From positions 1 to 64,000 of the forward strand of contig NZ_OOHJ01000011.1 in assembly GCF_900323885.1 (NCBI RefSeq): a DNA stretch of 64,000 nucleotides, in the 5' to 3' direction. The translations under genes were made by a program, and so were the position numbers. The notes below the pieces were generated by a model. The model worked only from the letters and a program-made list of their open reading frames with translations, did no database searches and was not told the origin of the DNA. Of the stretch, positions 36,153 through 44,794 are shown piece by piece. Numbering within the stretch: the first letter of the stretch is position 1; the number at the start of each line of letters is the position of its first letter. Origin of the DNA: [Actinomadura] parvosata subsp. kistnae (lineage in GTDB: Bacteria > Actinomycetota > Actinomycetes > Streptosporangiales > Streptosporangiaceae).

Positions 36153-36522
36153 TGCGGACCCATTTTCGGCCAGACCGATCGGCATTTCAGCAAGCGTTGA
36201 TTCCGCCGTCCGCACCTCCCGCCACAGCACCGCGTGCCCTCTCTTCAGGAATAGCCGGCGCAGGTGCTCGCCGAGGCGGTGGGCGCGTACCGGCGGTTCA
36301 TCGTGATGGTTCCCGGCCCGCATCGGCTCGGGCCGGGGGCTACTGGACTGCCATGCCCTCATGCTCGGGCCGTCCGGCAGCACGGCCGATCACGAGACCT
36401 TCAGCCGTGCCAGCAGATGGCCTGCTCGCTGCCACCGCCGCCGCTCCGGCACCGAGCCAGACCTGCCAGAGCCGCCGGCGGGACGAGGGCATGAACTGCC
36501 CGGGCCCTGCCGGAAACGCCGG

Positions 36523-37725
36523 TTAGCGCAGGGAGCGGAAGGCGGCGCGGAGTTCGCCGGCGAACAGCGCCGGCTCTTGCCAGGCGGCGAAGTGGTTGCC
36601 CCTGCCCAGCTCGTTGAAGTAGATGAGGTTCGGGTAGGCCCGCTCGGCCCAGCTGCGCGGCACCCGGTAGATCTCGTGGGCGAACGTGCTGACGGCGGCC
36701 GGGACGGTGACGTTCTTGACGTCGAAGAAGCCGACCGTGTTCTCCCAGTACAGGCGGGCGGAGGAGACGCCGGTGTTGGTCAGCCAGGTGAGCGTGACGT
36801 TGTCGAGGATCTCGTCGCGGGTCAGGTCGCCGACGGGCTTGCCGAGGAAGGCGTCGGCGATGTCCTGGTAGCTGCCCGCGTCGTGGTTGAGCATCCAGGC
36901 GGCCAGGGCGACGGGCGAGTCCGCGAGGCCGTACATCGTCTGGGGGCGGGTGCCCATCTGCACGCCGTACCCGACGCCCTTGGCGAAGAAGTAGTCGAGC
37001 TGCTCGAACGTGCGCATCTCGGCCTCGGACAGGCCGGACGGCGGCGGGCCGCCGGCGCCGAGGACGTTGCGGGCCAGCCTGGTCCACACGTCCGGCGGGA
37101 CGACGCCGGCCATGTTGGTGTGGATGCCGAGCAGCCCTTCGGGGGCCTGGGCTCCCATGAGGTCGGTGATGATGGCCCCCCAGTCGCCGCCCTGGGCCAC
37201 GTACCGGGTGTGGCCGAGGCGTTTCATCAGGACGTCCCAGGCGCGGGCGATGCGGGCGGGGCCCCAGCCGAGCTCGCGCGGCTTGGCGGAGTAGCCGTAG
37301 CCGGGCATGGACGGGATGACCACGTCGAAGGCGTCGGCGGCGTCCGCGCCGTGCGCGGGCGGGTCGGTGAGCGGGCCGATGACGTTCAGCAGCTCGACGA
37401 TCGAGCCGGGCCAGCCGTGGGTGATGATGACCGGCAGCGCGTTGTCGTGGGGCGAGCGGACGTGGATGAAGTGGATGTCCAGGCCGTCGATCTCGGTGAC
37501 GTAGTGCGGCAGGGCGCCGAGTCGTCGCTCGCACCTGCGCAGGTCGTACTCGGTGGCCCAGTAGCGGGCGAGCTCGCGCATCACCGTGAGCTGCACGCCC
37601 TGCGTGAAGTCGGTGACGAGCTCGGGGTCGGGCCAGCGGGTGGCCTGGATGCGGGCGCGCAGCGCCTCCAGCTCCGGCTCGGGGGTGACGGGGACGGTGA
37701 ACGGCCGGACGGTCGTGGGGGACAT
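36523..37725 (-). CDS. Epoxide hydrolase (EHN-domain alpha/beta hydrolase)
   Basis: 400 aa with the N-terminal EHN segment (PFTVPVTPEPELEALRARI) followed by the hydrolase fold: HGWPGS oxyanion motif (about residue 104), GGDWGA with nucleophile Asp (about 180), YFFAKGVGYGVQMGTRPQT with lid Tyr, and the late basic-site region GRGNHFAAWQEP with His. It opens epoxides to diols. It is divergent from the MarR gene at 37881 with a palindromic operator between them, so both are probably under that repressor. Confidence 0.9.
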   Translation of the reverse strand: MSPTTVRPFTVPVTPEPELEALRARIQATRWPDPELVTDFTQGVQLTVMRELARYWATEYDLRRCERRLGALPHYVTEIDGLDIHFIHVRSPHDNALPVIITHGWPGSIVELLNVIGPLTDPPAHGADAADAFDVVIPSMPGYGYSAKPRELGWGPARIARAWDVLMKRLGHTRYVAQGGDWGAIITDLMGAQAPEGLLGIHTNMAGVVPPDVWTRLARNVLGAGGPPPSGLSEAEMRTFEQLDYFFAKGVGYGVQMGTRPQTMYGLADSPVALAAWMLNHDAGSYQDIADAFLGKPVGDLTRDEILDNVTLTWLTNTGVSSARLYWENTVGFFDVKNVTVPAAVSTFAHEIYRVPRSWAERAYPNLIYFNELGRGNHFAAWQEPALFAGELRAAFRSLR

Positions 37726-37839
37726 GGGAAGGCCCTCTCTCCACGGGGGTGGCTACGACCGAAGTGTGCGGCTCCCGGCTGCGCTTCGCCTCCGTGGGAA
37801 CCCTGGGGTTTGCCACCCTGGGCCGGCGATCGTCCATTC

Positions 37840-37852
37840 GCAGATAATCTGC
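37840..37852. promoter_or_regulatory. Perfect 13-bp palindrome between epoxide hydrolase and MarR genes
   Basis: GCAGATAATCTGC is a perfect palindrome 29 bp before the MarR start. CAGAACTATCTG at 38392, before the MFS gene, shares the CAGA/TCTG ends. This is the spacing and size of MarR dimer sites. Confidence 0.7.
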
Positions 37853-37880
37853 CAAAGGATTGTTTGGGTAGGCTGGGGGC

Positions 37881-38369
37881 ATGACAGCGATGGCTCCCGC
37901 GCGTACAGAAACAGACCTGTCCTTCCTCCTCGACCACACCAGCCACGTGCTGCGCACGCAGATGGCGGCGGCGCTGGCCGAGATCGGGCTGACGGCGCGC
38001 ATGCACTGCGTGCTGGTGCACGCGCTGGAGGAGGAGCGCACCCAGATCCAGCTGGCCGAGCTGGGCGACATGGACAAGACCACCATGGTCGTGACGGTGG
38101 ACGCGCTGGAGAAGGCCGGGTACGCCGAGCGCCGCCCGTCCAGCACCGACCGGCGGGCCCGGATCATCGCGGTCACCGAGGCGGGCGCCGAGGTGGCCAG
38201 GCGCAGCCAGGAGATCGTGGACGGCGTGCACCGCGCGGCTCTCGAGTCGCTGCCCGACGACGAGCGCGAGGTGCTGGTCCGCGCCCTGAACCGGCTGGTC
38301 GGCGGGCATCTGGCGACCCCGGCGGAGGGGCCGCAGCCGGCGCGCCGGGCACGGGAGCGCGCCAAGTAG
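37881..38369 (+). CDS. MarR-family transcriptional regulator
   Basis: 162 aa with a winged helix (QIQLAELGDMDKTTMVVTVDALEKAGYAER, in part) and the wing basic segment RRPSSTDRRARIIAVT. MarR proteins repress divergent and downstream genes until a small aromatic or toxic ligand binds. The MFS pump starts 71 bp downstream with a related operator in the gap, and the epoxide hydrolase is divergent. This makes a self-contained detoxification switch. Confidence 0.92.
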   Translation: MTAMAPARTETDLSFLLDHTSHVLRTQMAAALAEIGLTARMHCVLVHALEEERTQIQLAELGDMDKTTMVVTVDALEKAGYAERRPSSTDRRARIIAVTEAGAEVARRSQEIVDGVHRAALESLPDDEREVLVRALNRLVGGHLATPAEGPQPARRARERAK

Positions 38370-38391
38370 GTCCGAAGAGGATCGTCTATTA

Positions 38392-38403
38392 CAGAACTAT
38401 CTG
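38392..38403. promoter_or_regulatory. Likely second MarR operator, before the MFS pump gene
   Basis: CAGAACTATCTG keeps the CAGA and TCTG arms of the 37840 palindrome around a 4-bp centre. It lies 38 bp upstream of the MFS start. Confidence 0.5.
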
Positions 38404-38440
38404 CTACGGTCTCTCTTGTCGACCTGAGACGGGAGAGACC

Positions 38441-39880
38441 ATGTCGAATGTGCTCAACTCGCGCTGGACCGCACTCGGTGTGCTGTCCGCGACGGGACTG
38501 ATGACGATCCTCGACGGCAGCATCGTGACCGTGGCGATGCCCGCCATCCAGCGGGATCTGCAGTTCACGGCCGCCGGCCTGAGCTGGATCATGAACGCCT
38601 ACCTGATCCCGTTCGGCGGCCTGCTGCTTTTGGCGGGCCGGCTGGGTGATCTGATCGGGCGGCGGGCGATGTTCCTGGCCGGGAACGCCGTCTTCACCGC
38701 CGCTTCCGTGCTGGCCGGCGCGGCCACCGACGCGAGCCTGCTGATCGCCGCCCGGTTCCTGCAAGGCGTGGGCAGCGCGCTGGCCTCGGCCGTGGTCCTG
38801 GGCATCCTGGTGACGCTGTTCACGGAGCCGGCCGAGCGCGGCAAGGCGATCGCGATCTTCAGCTTCACCGGGGCCACCGGCGCGTCCATCGGCCAGGTGC
38901 TGGGCGGCGTGCTGACCGACGTGCTGAGCTGGCCGTGGATCTTCTTCATCAACGTGCCCATCGGGGCCGTCACCCTCCTGCTCGCCCTGCGCGCCCTGCC
39001 CGCCGACCGCGGGGCCGGCCTGGCGGCCGGCGCCGACGTGCTCGGCGCCCTGCTCGTGACCTCCGGCCTGATGCTGGGCATCTACACGATCGTCAAGGTC
39101 GAGGAGTACGGCTGGCTCGCCGCCCACACCCTCGGCCTCGGCGTGCTCTCCCTCGCCCTGCTCGGCGGGTTCGTGGCCCGGCAGGCCACCGCCAGGACGC
39201 CGCTCATGCCGCTGCGGATCCTGCGCTCCCGCAACGTGACCGGCGCCAACCTCGCCCAGATGCTGAGCCTGTCCGGGATGTTCGCCTTCCAGGTGCTCGT
39301 CGCGCTCTACATGCAGCGGGTCCTGGGCTACGGCGCCCTGGAGACCGGCCTCGCCATGCTGCCCGCCGCCGTCGGCATCGGCACGATCTCGCTGTTCGTC
39401 TCCGCCCGGCTCAGCGCCCGCTTCGGCCCCCGTACGGTGCTGATCTCCGGCCTGGTGCTGCTGATCGCCGCGATGCTGCTGCTCACCAGGGTCAGCGTGG
39501 ACGCCGGCTACGTCACCCACCTGCTGCCCCCCATGCTGCTGATCTCCGGCGGCGGGCTCGTGCTGCCGGCGCTGGCCACGCTCGGCATGTCCGGCGCCAA
39601 GGACAGCGACGCGGGGCTCGCCTCCGGCCTGTTCAACACCACCCAGCAGGTCGGCATGGCCATCGGCGTGGCGGTGCTGTCCACCATGGCCGCCTCCCGC
39701 ACCGGCGACCTGCTGGCCGCCGGGGCCGGCGAGGCCGCCGCACTGACCGGCGGGTACCGGCTCGCGTTCGGCATCTCCGCCGGGCTGCTGCTGGCCGCCT
39801 TCGTGGTGGCGCTCACCGTCCTGCGCCGGCCCGCCGCCTCCGAGGACGCGCCCGCGGTGGAGACCGTCGCCGCCTCCTGA
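38441..39880 (+). CDS. DHA2-type MFS drug exporter (14 helices)
   Basis: 479 aa. TILDGSIVTVAMPAIQRDL is the DHA2 motif of helix 1, GRLGDLIGRRAMF is the loop 2-3 motif A, and GxxxGxxxGG in GATGASIGQVLGGVLTD is antiporter motif C in helix 5. Such pumps export drugs or cationic compounds with protons. The ATG at 38441 has GGGAGAG in front. It is downstream of its MarR gene and followed by an intrinsic terminator. Confidence 0.93.
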   Translation: MSNVLNSRWTALGVLSATGLMTILDGSIVTVAMPAIQRDLQFTAAGLSWIMNAYLIPFGGLLLLAGRLGDLIGRRAMFLAGNAVFTAASVLAGAATDASLLIAARFLQGVGSALASAVVLGILVTLFTEPAERGKAIAIFSFTGATGASIGQVLGGVLTDVLSWPWIFFINVPIGAVTLLLALRALPADRGAGLAAGADVLGALLVTSGLMLGIYTIVKVEEYGWLAAHTLGLGVLSLALLGGFVARQATARTPLMPLRILRSRNVTGANLAQMLSLSGMFAFQVLVALYMQRVLGYGALETGLAMLPAAVGIGTISLFVSARLSARFGPRTVLISGLVLLIAAMLLLTRVSVDAGYVTHLLPPMLLISGGGLVLPALATLGMSGAKDSDAGLASGLFNTTQQVGMAIGVAVLSTMAASRTGDLLAAGAGEAAALTGGYRLAFGISAGLLLAAFVVALTVLRRPAASEDAPAVETVAAS

Positions 39881-39893
39881 CCCCCATCCCTCC

Positions 39894-39930
39894 GGCCCGG
39901 CGCACCCTGGTACGCCGGGCCTAGGGTTTT
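39894..39930 (+). terminator. Intrinsic terminator after the MFS gene
   Basis: GGCCCGGCG (39894-39902) pairs with CGCCGGGCC (39913-39921), a perfect 9-bp stem with a 10-base loop, followed by TAGGGTTTT. It is 13 bp past the MFS stop codon. Confidence 0.8.
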
Positions 39931-40014
39931 CACCGAGCCCACCCCCGATGCGACCGGCGCCCCTCTGCCCGCACGCTGTCCATGCCCGGAGAGAACGCCG
40001 AGGAGGAGGCAACG

Positions 40015-40449
40015 TTGTCGTACTTGCGCAACCCGAGCTTCGAGGCTCCCGACATCGCCCCCTGGACCCGGATGAACCAGGCGGCCGCCGTGCAGTACAA
40101 GATCTGGGGCACCAGCGACGCACGATCCGGCGGCGCCGTCCTCGTCATGAGCACGAGCCAGATGGAGGGCTCGGTCTGCCAGGACTTCACCGCCACCGGC
40201 CCGCCGCCCAGCATCTCCTGCTTCGCCTGGGTCAGATCCGCCTCGCAGTCCCCCGTGAAGGGGGCGCTGGCGATCTGGGACCTCGGCGCCAACCGCTCGG
40301 TGGCCGCCAGGTTCACCGCCACCCCGGAATGGCGGCTGGTGACCTGCACGATGGACACGGCGGGGAGCGGGCCGCGGCAGATCCGCATCGAGTTCTACCT
40401 GCGCACGACCAACCATGAGCTGTGGATCGACAGCGTGAACGCGTTCTGA
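40015..40449 (+). CDS. Carbohydrate-binding-like beta-sandwich protein
   Basis: 144 aa from a TTG at 40015 with AGGAGGAGG six bases ahead; an ATG at 39982 in the same frame lacks a ribosome site. The sequence LRNPSFEAPDIAPW at the start, then strands with SVCQDFTATG, WRLVTCTMD and a final IEFYLRTTNHELWIDSVNAF, is that of CBM4/9-like galactose-binding folds. No signal peptide is present, which is odd for a sugar-binding module; it may act in the cytosol or be released by other means. No catalytic domain is attached. Confidence 0.68.
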   Translation: MSYLRNPSFEAPDIAPWTRMNQAAAVQYKIWGTSDARSGGAVLVMSTSQMEGSVCQDFTATGPPPSISCFAWVRSASQSPVKGALAIWDLGANRSVAARFTATPEWRLVTCTMDTAGSGPRQIRIEFYLRTTNHELWIDSVNAF

Positions 40450-40462
40450 GCCCGGCGCTCCG

Positions 40463-40780
40463 CTACCGCAGCTCGTCCCGAGCGGCCTCGAACAGCTGCC
40501 CGCGCAGTTCGTAGAACTCGTCCTGCTCCGGCAGCACGCCCTGGGCGTTCATCAGGACCACGTCCCGGAAGCTGCCCATTCCACCGTTGAGCGAGAGGAT
40601 GTGGCGGATCGCGTACTGAAGCAGCTCGGGAGAGTCGCGATCATGCGCCTCCTCGACCTGTGAGTCGAGGCGCCTGAGGCCCTCGGCGTAGGACGCGTGC
40701 GGCTCACCGGCTCGTTCGAGCAGCTCGATCAGGGCGTGCAGCACCCGGCGCACGCGGTCCTCCTCCGAGGGAGCGGCCAT
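40463..40780 (-). CDS. Small cytosolic helical protein (DUF6966-like)
   Basis: 105 aa, nearly all helix, with LIELLERAGEPHASYAEGL and ILSLNGGMGSFRDVVL near the end. This pattern is common in small actinobacterial and proteobacterial proteins that often sit beside toxin or immunity genes. The ATG at 40780 is preceded by GGAGG; an upstream ATG at 40828 has no ribosome site. Function unknown. The DUF assignment is from memory. Confidence 0.55.
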   Translation of the reverse strand: MAAPSEEDRVRRVLHALIELLERAGEPHASYAEGLRRLDSQVEEAHDRDSPELLQYAIRHILSLNGGMGSFRDVVLMNAQGVLPEQDEFYELRGQLFEAARDELR

Positions 40781-40925
40781 GAGTACAGCACCTCCACTCC
40801 AGGCCCAGCCCAAAACGGACAAATGCATACATTTAGGGCGAGCAGGGTAGGAACGGATAAGGGATCGATTGCCCGCCCCGCGAGGGCGCCTCTGCCGCGT
40901 GAAGCGGCCGGGGCGTTCTCGTACG

Positions 40926-41264
40926 CTACGCGACCACGTCCGAGCACACCCCGCCGACGACCACGTCCGTCTCCCCCACCATCACCGTGGTGACGTTGTT
41001 CAGGACGAACACGCCGCCCTCCGTACGGGGCCCGACCAGCAGGGACTCCAGCCGCCACATCAGCTTCCGCTGCACCTCCTCGGCGGGCGCGCCGCCGCCG
41101 GCCGGCCAGAGGCCGCCGAAGCGCCGCTCGGCCGCGGCCCTGTCGAGCCTGATCGTGTAGGTGTGGCCGCCGGGGAACGGGTCCCGCTGGAAGATCACGA
41201 TGACGTTTCCCGGGGAGACCCGCACGCCGTCCACCTCGACGGACAGGACGGTGGCTCCGCTCAC
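40926..41264 (-). CDS. Uncharacterised partner of the nucleotidyltransferase gene
   Basis: 112 aa, beta-rich at the N-terminus (VLSVEVDGVRVSPGNVIVIF), a helical middle and the end TTVMVGETDVVVGGVCSDVVA. The GTG at 41264 has GGAGGG in front and overlaps the stop of the nucleotidyltransferase gene (GTGA), so the two are made together. I do not recognise the fold. A two-gene toxin/antitoxin-like module is one possible reading. Confidence 0.6.
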   Translation of the reverse strand: MSGATVLSVEVDGVRVSPGNVIVIFQRDPFPGGHTYTIRLDRAAAERRFGGLWPAGGGAPAEEVQRKLMWRLESLLVGPRTEGGVFVLNNVTTVMVGETDVVVGGVCSDVVA

Positions 41265-41590
41265 AACACCCTCCTGAACTGCGCTCCCGGCACGGACTGC
41301 CTGAATGGTGGCAGGTTCGGGGGATGGTGAAGGCGGATCGGGAAGCCGGCCGCCGCCTCGCAGTCCGTGCCGATCTCGTCGATCCAGCGTTCGTTCCTGC
41401 TCCCGCGGAACTCGGGGATCATCGTGACCAGCACGTCGAGATCGGAATCGGGACGGGGGCCCGGGCCGCGGAACGTGCTGCCCGCCCGCGAGCCGAACAC
41501 CTCCACGGACGTCACGACCTTCCTGTCCCCCACCCTGAGCCCGTCGAGCCTGGCCAGCACCCGCTGCCGGCATGTGATCACCCGCTTCAT
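41261..41590 (-). CDS. MNT-type nucleotidyltransferase domain protein
   Basis: 109 aa. VFGSRAGSTFRG followed by DSDLDVLV is the GS...DxD metal- and NTP-binding motif of minimal nucleotidyltransferases, near residues 33-55. Minimal nucleotidyltransferases often work in toxin/antitoxin pairs (MNT-HEPN) or as single modifiers. The ATG at 41590 was chosen; a TTG at 41641 in frame also lacks a good ribosome site. It is coupled to the gene at 40926, which is not HEPN-like by sequence. Confidence 0.7.
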   Translation of the reverse strand: MKRVITCRQRVLARLDGLRVGDRKVVTSVEVFGSRAGSTFRGPGPRPDSDLDVLVTMIPEFRGSRNERWIDEIGTDCEAAAGFPIRLHHPPNLPPFRQSVPGAQFRRVL

Positions 41591-41659
41591 GAGGTCTCGC
41601 GGGTGGTACGCGGCCGGGGCCGCGTCAGGTTCGACGCCCAAGGGGATCGGTATGGGCGG

Positions 41660-42499
41660 TCAGCCGCTGCGTGCCGCCACGACCTGCTCGCGGTCCTTGG
41701 CGCGGTTGGCCCACAGGTAGGCCAGTGCCCCGGCGAACAGCAGGATCGAGGTCCACTGGTTGATGCGCAGGCCCAGCAGCAGCACCGCGTGATCCACGCC
41801 GCCCACCGGGTCGATGCGCAGGCCCTCGATCCAGAACCGGCCGAAGGTGTAGCCGGCGACGTAGACGGCGAACAGGCGGCCGTGGTGCAGGGCGAAGCGC
41901 CGGCCGGCCAGGATCAGGGCGAAGCCGAGTGCCGCGTCCCACAGCGACTCGTACAGGAAGGTCGGGTGGTAGAGCACGCCGGGGTCGCCGCCGTGCGCCC
42001 GGTCGATCTCCAGGCCCCACGGCAGGGTGGTCGGCGAGCCGTACAGCTCCTGGTTGAACCAGTTGCCCCAGCGGGCGATGGCCTGCCCGAAGGCGAGGCC
42101 GGGCGCGACCGTGTCGGCGACGTCGCGCAGCGACAGGCCGCGGCGGCGGCAGGCCAGCCACAGGCCGACGCCGCCGAGCGCGACGGCGCCCCAGATGCTG
42201 AGCCCGCCCTCCCAGATGAACAGCGCCTGGTACGGCTCCTTGATCGCGCGCGCCCCGAAGTAGGTCTGCCAGTCGGTGATGACGTGGTAGAGGCGGGCGC
42301 CGATCAGGCCGAAGATCACTCCGGGGACGGCGATGTCGTAGATGGTGCCGGGAGTGCCGCCGCGGGCGCGCCAGCGGCGCTCGCTCAGCCAGGCGCCGAA
42401 GGCGATGCCGGCGATGAAGCACAGCGCGTAGGCGCGGATCGGGATGATTCCGAGATCCCAGGCGCCTTGGGCGGGGCTCGGGATCGAGGCGAGGCCCAT
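41660..42499 (-). CDS. lgt: Prolipoprotein diacylglyceryl transferase
   Basis: A 279-aa integral membrane protein with about seven helices. IPSPAQGAWDLG near the start, GARLYHVITDW and the Lgt signature RWGNWFNQELYG are present. It moves a diacylglyceryl group from phosphatidylglycerol to the lipobox Cys of prelipoproteins. The ATG at 42499 lies eight bases after TACCCT, so the mRNA may be leaderless; ATGs at 42547 and 42562 are also in frame but have no ribosome site. Divergent to an FAD monooxygenase. LspA, the next enzyme of the pathway, is at 58989. Confidence 0.92.
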   Translation of the reverse strand: MGLASIPSPAQGAWDLGIIPIRAYALCFIAGIAFGAWLSERRWRARGGTPGTIYDIAVPGVIFGLIGARLYHVITDWQTYFGARAIKEPYQALFIWEGGLSIWGAVALGGVGLWLACRRRGLSLRDVADTVAPGLAFGQAIARWGNWFNQELYGSPTTLPWGLEIDRAHGGDPGVLYHPTFLYESLWDAALGFALILAGRRFALHHGRLFAVYVAGYTFGRFWIEGLRIDPVGGVDHAVLLLGLRINQWTSILLFAGALAYLWANRAKDREQVVAARSG

Positions 42500-42577
42500 G
42501 GTGGAGAGGGTAGCCGAAAGGGCGCCGCCGCCGTACAGGATGTTCATGACATATCCGGACATGGGAGGAGTCGGGCC

Positions 42578-43771
42578 ATGACCACGGACGGCACGGGCGT
42601 CTCGGTCGCCATCATCGGCGGGGGGATCGGCGGGCTCACCGCGGCGCTGTCGCTGCTGCGGCGCGGCATCGACGCGCACGTGTACGAGCGGGCCGCCGAG
42701 CTGAGCGAGGTCGGCGCCGGCGTGCAGATCAGCCCGAACGCCTCGCGCGTGCTGCACGGCCTCGGTTTGGCGGACGAGCTGGCCAGGACGGGCGTCAAGC
42801 CGGTGGCCCTGCACCAGCGCCGCTGGGACGACGGCCGCACCCTCGCCCGCACCCCGCTCGCCGGCCCCTTGGAGGCCGCCTTCGGCTTCCCCCACTACCT
42901 GATGCACCGCGCCGACCTGCTCGCCGCGCTGGCCGCCCGCCTGCCCGCCGACCGGGTACGCCTGGATCACCGCCTCACCGCGCTGACCGATCACGGCGAC
43001 CGGGTCGAGGCCCGGTTCGCGAACGGGGCGCGCGTCGAGGCCGGCGTGCTGGTGGGCGCGGACGGTATCCACTCCGCCACCCGCGGCCTGCTGTTCGGGC
43101 CGGAGCGGCCGCGCTTCACCGGCTGTGCCGCCTACCGCGGCCTGGTGCCGGCCGACCGGCTCAAGGGGCTGGGGCTGGAGACCACGACCCAGCTGTGGAT
43201 GGGGCCGGGCGGGCACTTCGTGCACTACTTCGTCGCCGGCGGCCGGCTGGTCAACTTCGTGGCGATCAAGGAGCAGGACACCTGGACGCGGGAGTCGTGG
43301 ACCGACCGCAGGGACGTCGCCGAGGCGCTGGCCGCGTTCGAGGGCTGGCACCCGCAGGTGCGGGCGATCATGGAGGCGGTGGACGAGACGTACCTGTGGG
43401 CGCTGTTCGACCGGGCTCCGCTACGGCGCTGGTCGGCGGGCCGGGTGACGCTGCTGGGGGACGCCTGCCACGCGATGCTGCCGTTCATGGCGCAGGGCGC
43501 GGCGATGGCCGTCGAGGACGCGGCCACGCTCGCCTCCTGCCTGGCCGCCGCCGGGCCCGGCCCCGAGGTGGAGGCGGCGCTGCGCCGGTACGAGGCCGCG
43601 CGCGTGCCGCGGACGACACGGGTGCACGCCCTGTCGGCCGCCGGCAAGACCCGCTACCACCTGCCGGACGGGCCGGAGCAGCGGGCGCGGGACGCCGAGC
43701 TGGCGGGCGGGGCGGGCGGCCTGTCACTCGACGCCCTGGCATGGATCTACGGCCACGACGCCACCGCCTGA
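42578..43771 (+). CDS. FAD-dependent aromatic monooxygenase (salicylate hydroxylase-like)
   Basis: 397 aa of the class A flavin hydroxylases: GGGIGGLTAALSL (about residue 13) binds ADP, LVGADGIHSATR (about 160) is the DG motif, and VTLLGDACHAMLPFMAQGAAM (about 290-310, in part) is the GD motif. It adds oxygen to an aromatic ring with NAD(P)H. The ATG at 42578 has GGGAGGAG upstream. No aromatic degradation genes adjoin; substrate unknown. Confidence 0.9.
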   Translation: MTTDGTGVSVAIIGGGIGGLTAALSLLRRGIDAHVYERAAELSEVGAGVQISPNASRVLHGLGLADELARTGVKPVALHQRRWDDGRTLARTPLAGPLEAAFGFPHYLMHRADLLAALAARLPADRVRLDHRLTALTDHGDRVEARFANGARVEAGVLVGADGIHSATRGLLFGPERPRFTGCAAYRGLVPADRLKGLGLETTTQLWMGPGGHFVHYFVAGGRLVNFVAIKEQDTWTRESWTDRRDVAEALAAFEGWHPQVRAIMEAVDETYLWALFDRAPLRRWSAGRVTLLGDACHAMLPFMAQGAAMAVEDAATLASCLAAAGPGPEVEAALRRYEAARVPRTTRVHALSAAGKTRYHLPDGPEQRARDAELAGGAGGLSLDALAWIYGHDATA

Positions 43772-43801
43772 CCGGACATTTCCCGCCGCGGGGTGGTTCT
43801 C

Positions 43802-44647
43802 TCAGCTCGTCGCCGCCACCGCCTCGCCCTCCTGGCCGTCGCGCACGGCGGGCTCCCGCTCTTCGAGCGAGCTGAGCCCGCGCCGCCACCGGCTCAGGAC
43901 GTGCTCGGCCCAGCGGCGTTCGAGGGTCAGGGCGCAGGCGGCGCCGTACAGGATGTCGCCCGTCAGCGACGGCTCCTGGGCGGCGAGGTCGGAAGTGTTC
44001 CGCAGATAGGACGGGGCGGCCGGCTCCAGCGCGGCGAGGTGCCCGGCCAGGGCGCCGCGCAGCCGCCGGTGCAGCCCGAACAGCGACCTGACGTTCGCGA
44101 CGGCCAGCGTGATGCCGGGCACGTCGGGCAGGTAGACGCCGTAGGAGTCGTCGAGCCCTGGCCCGGTCATGGCGGCCCCGAACACCGCCGGCACCTTCAG
44201 GTGGTGGATGGCGCGGTGCACGACGAGCTCGCGGTGGCGGCCCAGGCCGGCCTCATGTCCGAGACCGGCCTCGCGCCACAGGAGGGCCGCCGGCGAGAGC
44301 CCGCCCGCCTCCTCCTTGGCCACCAGCTCGGCCAGCGCGTGCCGGACGTGCTGCGGCGGCACGGCCGGCGGGCGCGGCACGTCGTGCGCGAGCGCGGCCT
44401 CCAGGCAGCGTTCGAGGTCGCGGCGGGTGGCCAGCAGCGACGGCTGCCACTCCCACAGGTCGTTGACGTCGTCGAAGCCGCGCGAGTGCAGCTCGTAGCA
44501 GGCGAAGAGGGCGAGCTGGAGGTCGCCGTCGTCCAGTGCCGTCTCGGGCGGCGGGGTGACCAGCGGCGGGTCCAGCTCGCACGGCGGGCCGGCGAGGCGG
44601 GCGAAGAGCCCCGCCGTGATCGGACCGCGGGCGGCGGGCAGACGCAT
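43802..44647 (-). CDS. Iron-containing redox enzyme family protein (haem-oxygenase-like fold)
   Basis: 281 aa, mainly helical. LALFACYELHSRGF (about residue 50), WEWQPSLLATRRDLE (about 65), LVAKEEAGGL (about 113) and VHRAIHHLKVPAVFG (about 145) are the blocks of the haem-oxygenase-like diiron family found in many actinomycete genomes. Such proteins oxidise or fragment small molecules. GAGGAGG stands at the ATG at 44647. The FAD/NAD(P) protein gene ends 147 bp upstream on the same strand; the two may be linked. Confidence 0.72.
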   Translation of the reverse strand: MRLPAARGPITAGLFARLAGPPCELDPPLVTPPPETALDDGDLQLALFACYELHSRGFDDVNDLWEWQPSLLATRRDLERCLEAALAHDVPRPPAVPPQHVRHALAELVAKEEAGGLSPAALLWREAGLGHEAGLGRHRELVVHRAIHHLKVPAVFGAAMTGPGLDDSYGVYLPDVPGITLAVANVRSLFGLHRRLRGALAGHLAALEPAAPSYLRNTSDLAAQEPSLTGDILYGAACALTLERRWAEHVLSRWRRGLSSLEEREPAVRDGQEGEAVAATS

Positions 44648-44794
44648 CACGAACCTCCTCGTCGAGTTCCGGCTGTGCCGCGACGGCTGAGGCACGTGTC
44701 CGGGTACGGCCAGGTACGTGCATCTCCGGCACCTGCTCGCGCCCTTCCCTGCCCCGCCTCCGCGCACTCAAACAGCGCTGCCCGGAGGGCCTGA

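Noticed and set aside
35790..36383. Possible 197-aa gene on the minus strand in the gap after the ATPase operon
   Set aside because: The translation has no domain, hydrophobic core or ribosome site. The small ORF at 36018 on the other strand is better supported.
36401..40123. A 1240-codon minus-strand frame through the epoxide hydrolase, MarR and MFS genes
   Set aside because: Its translation is Arg/Gly/Ala/Pro repeats without domains, and it overlaps three well-supported genes.
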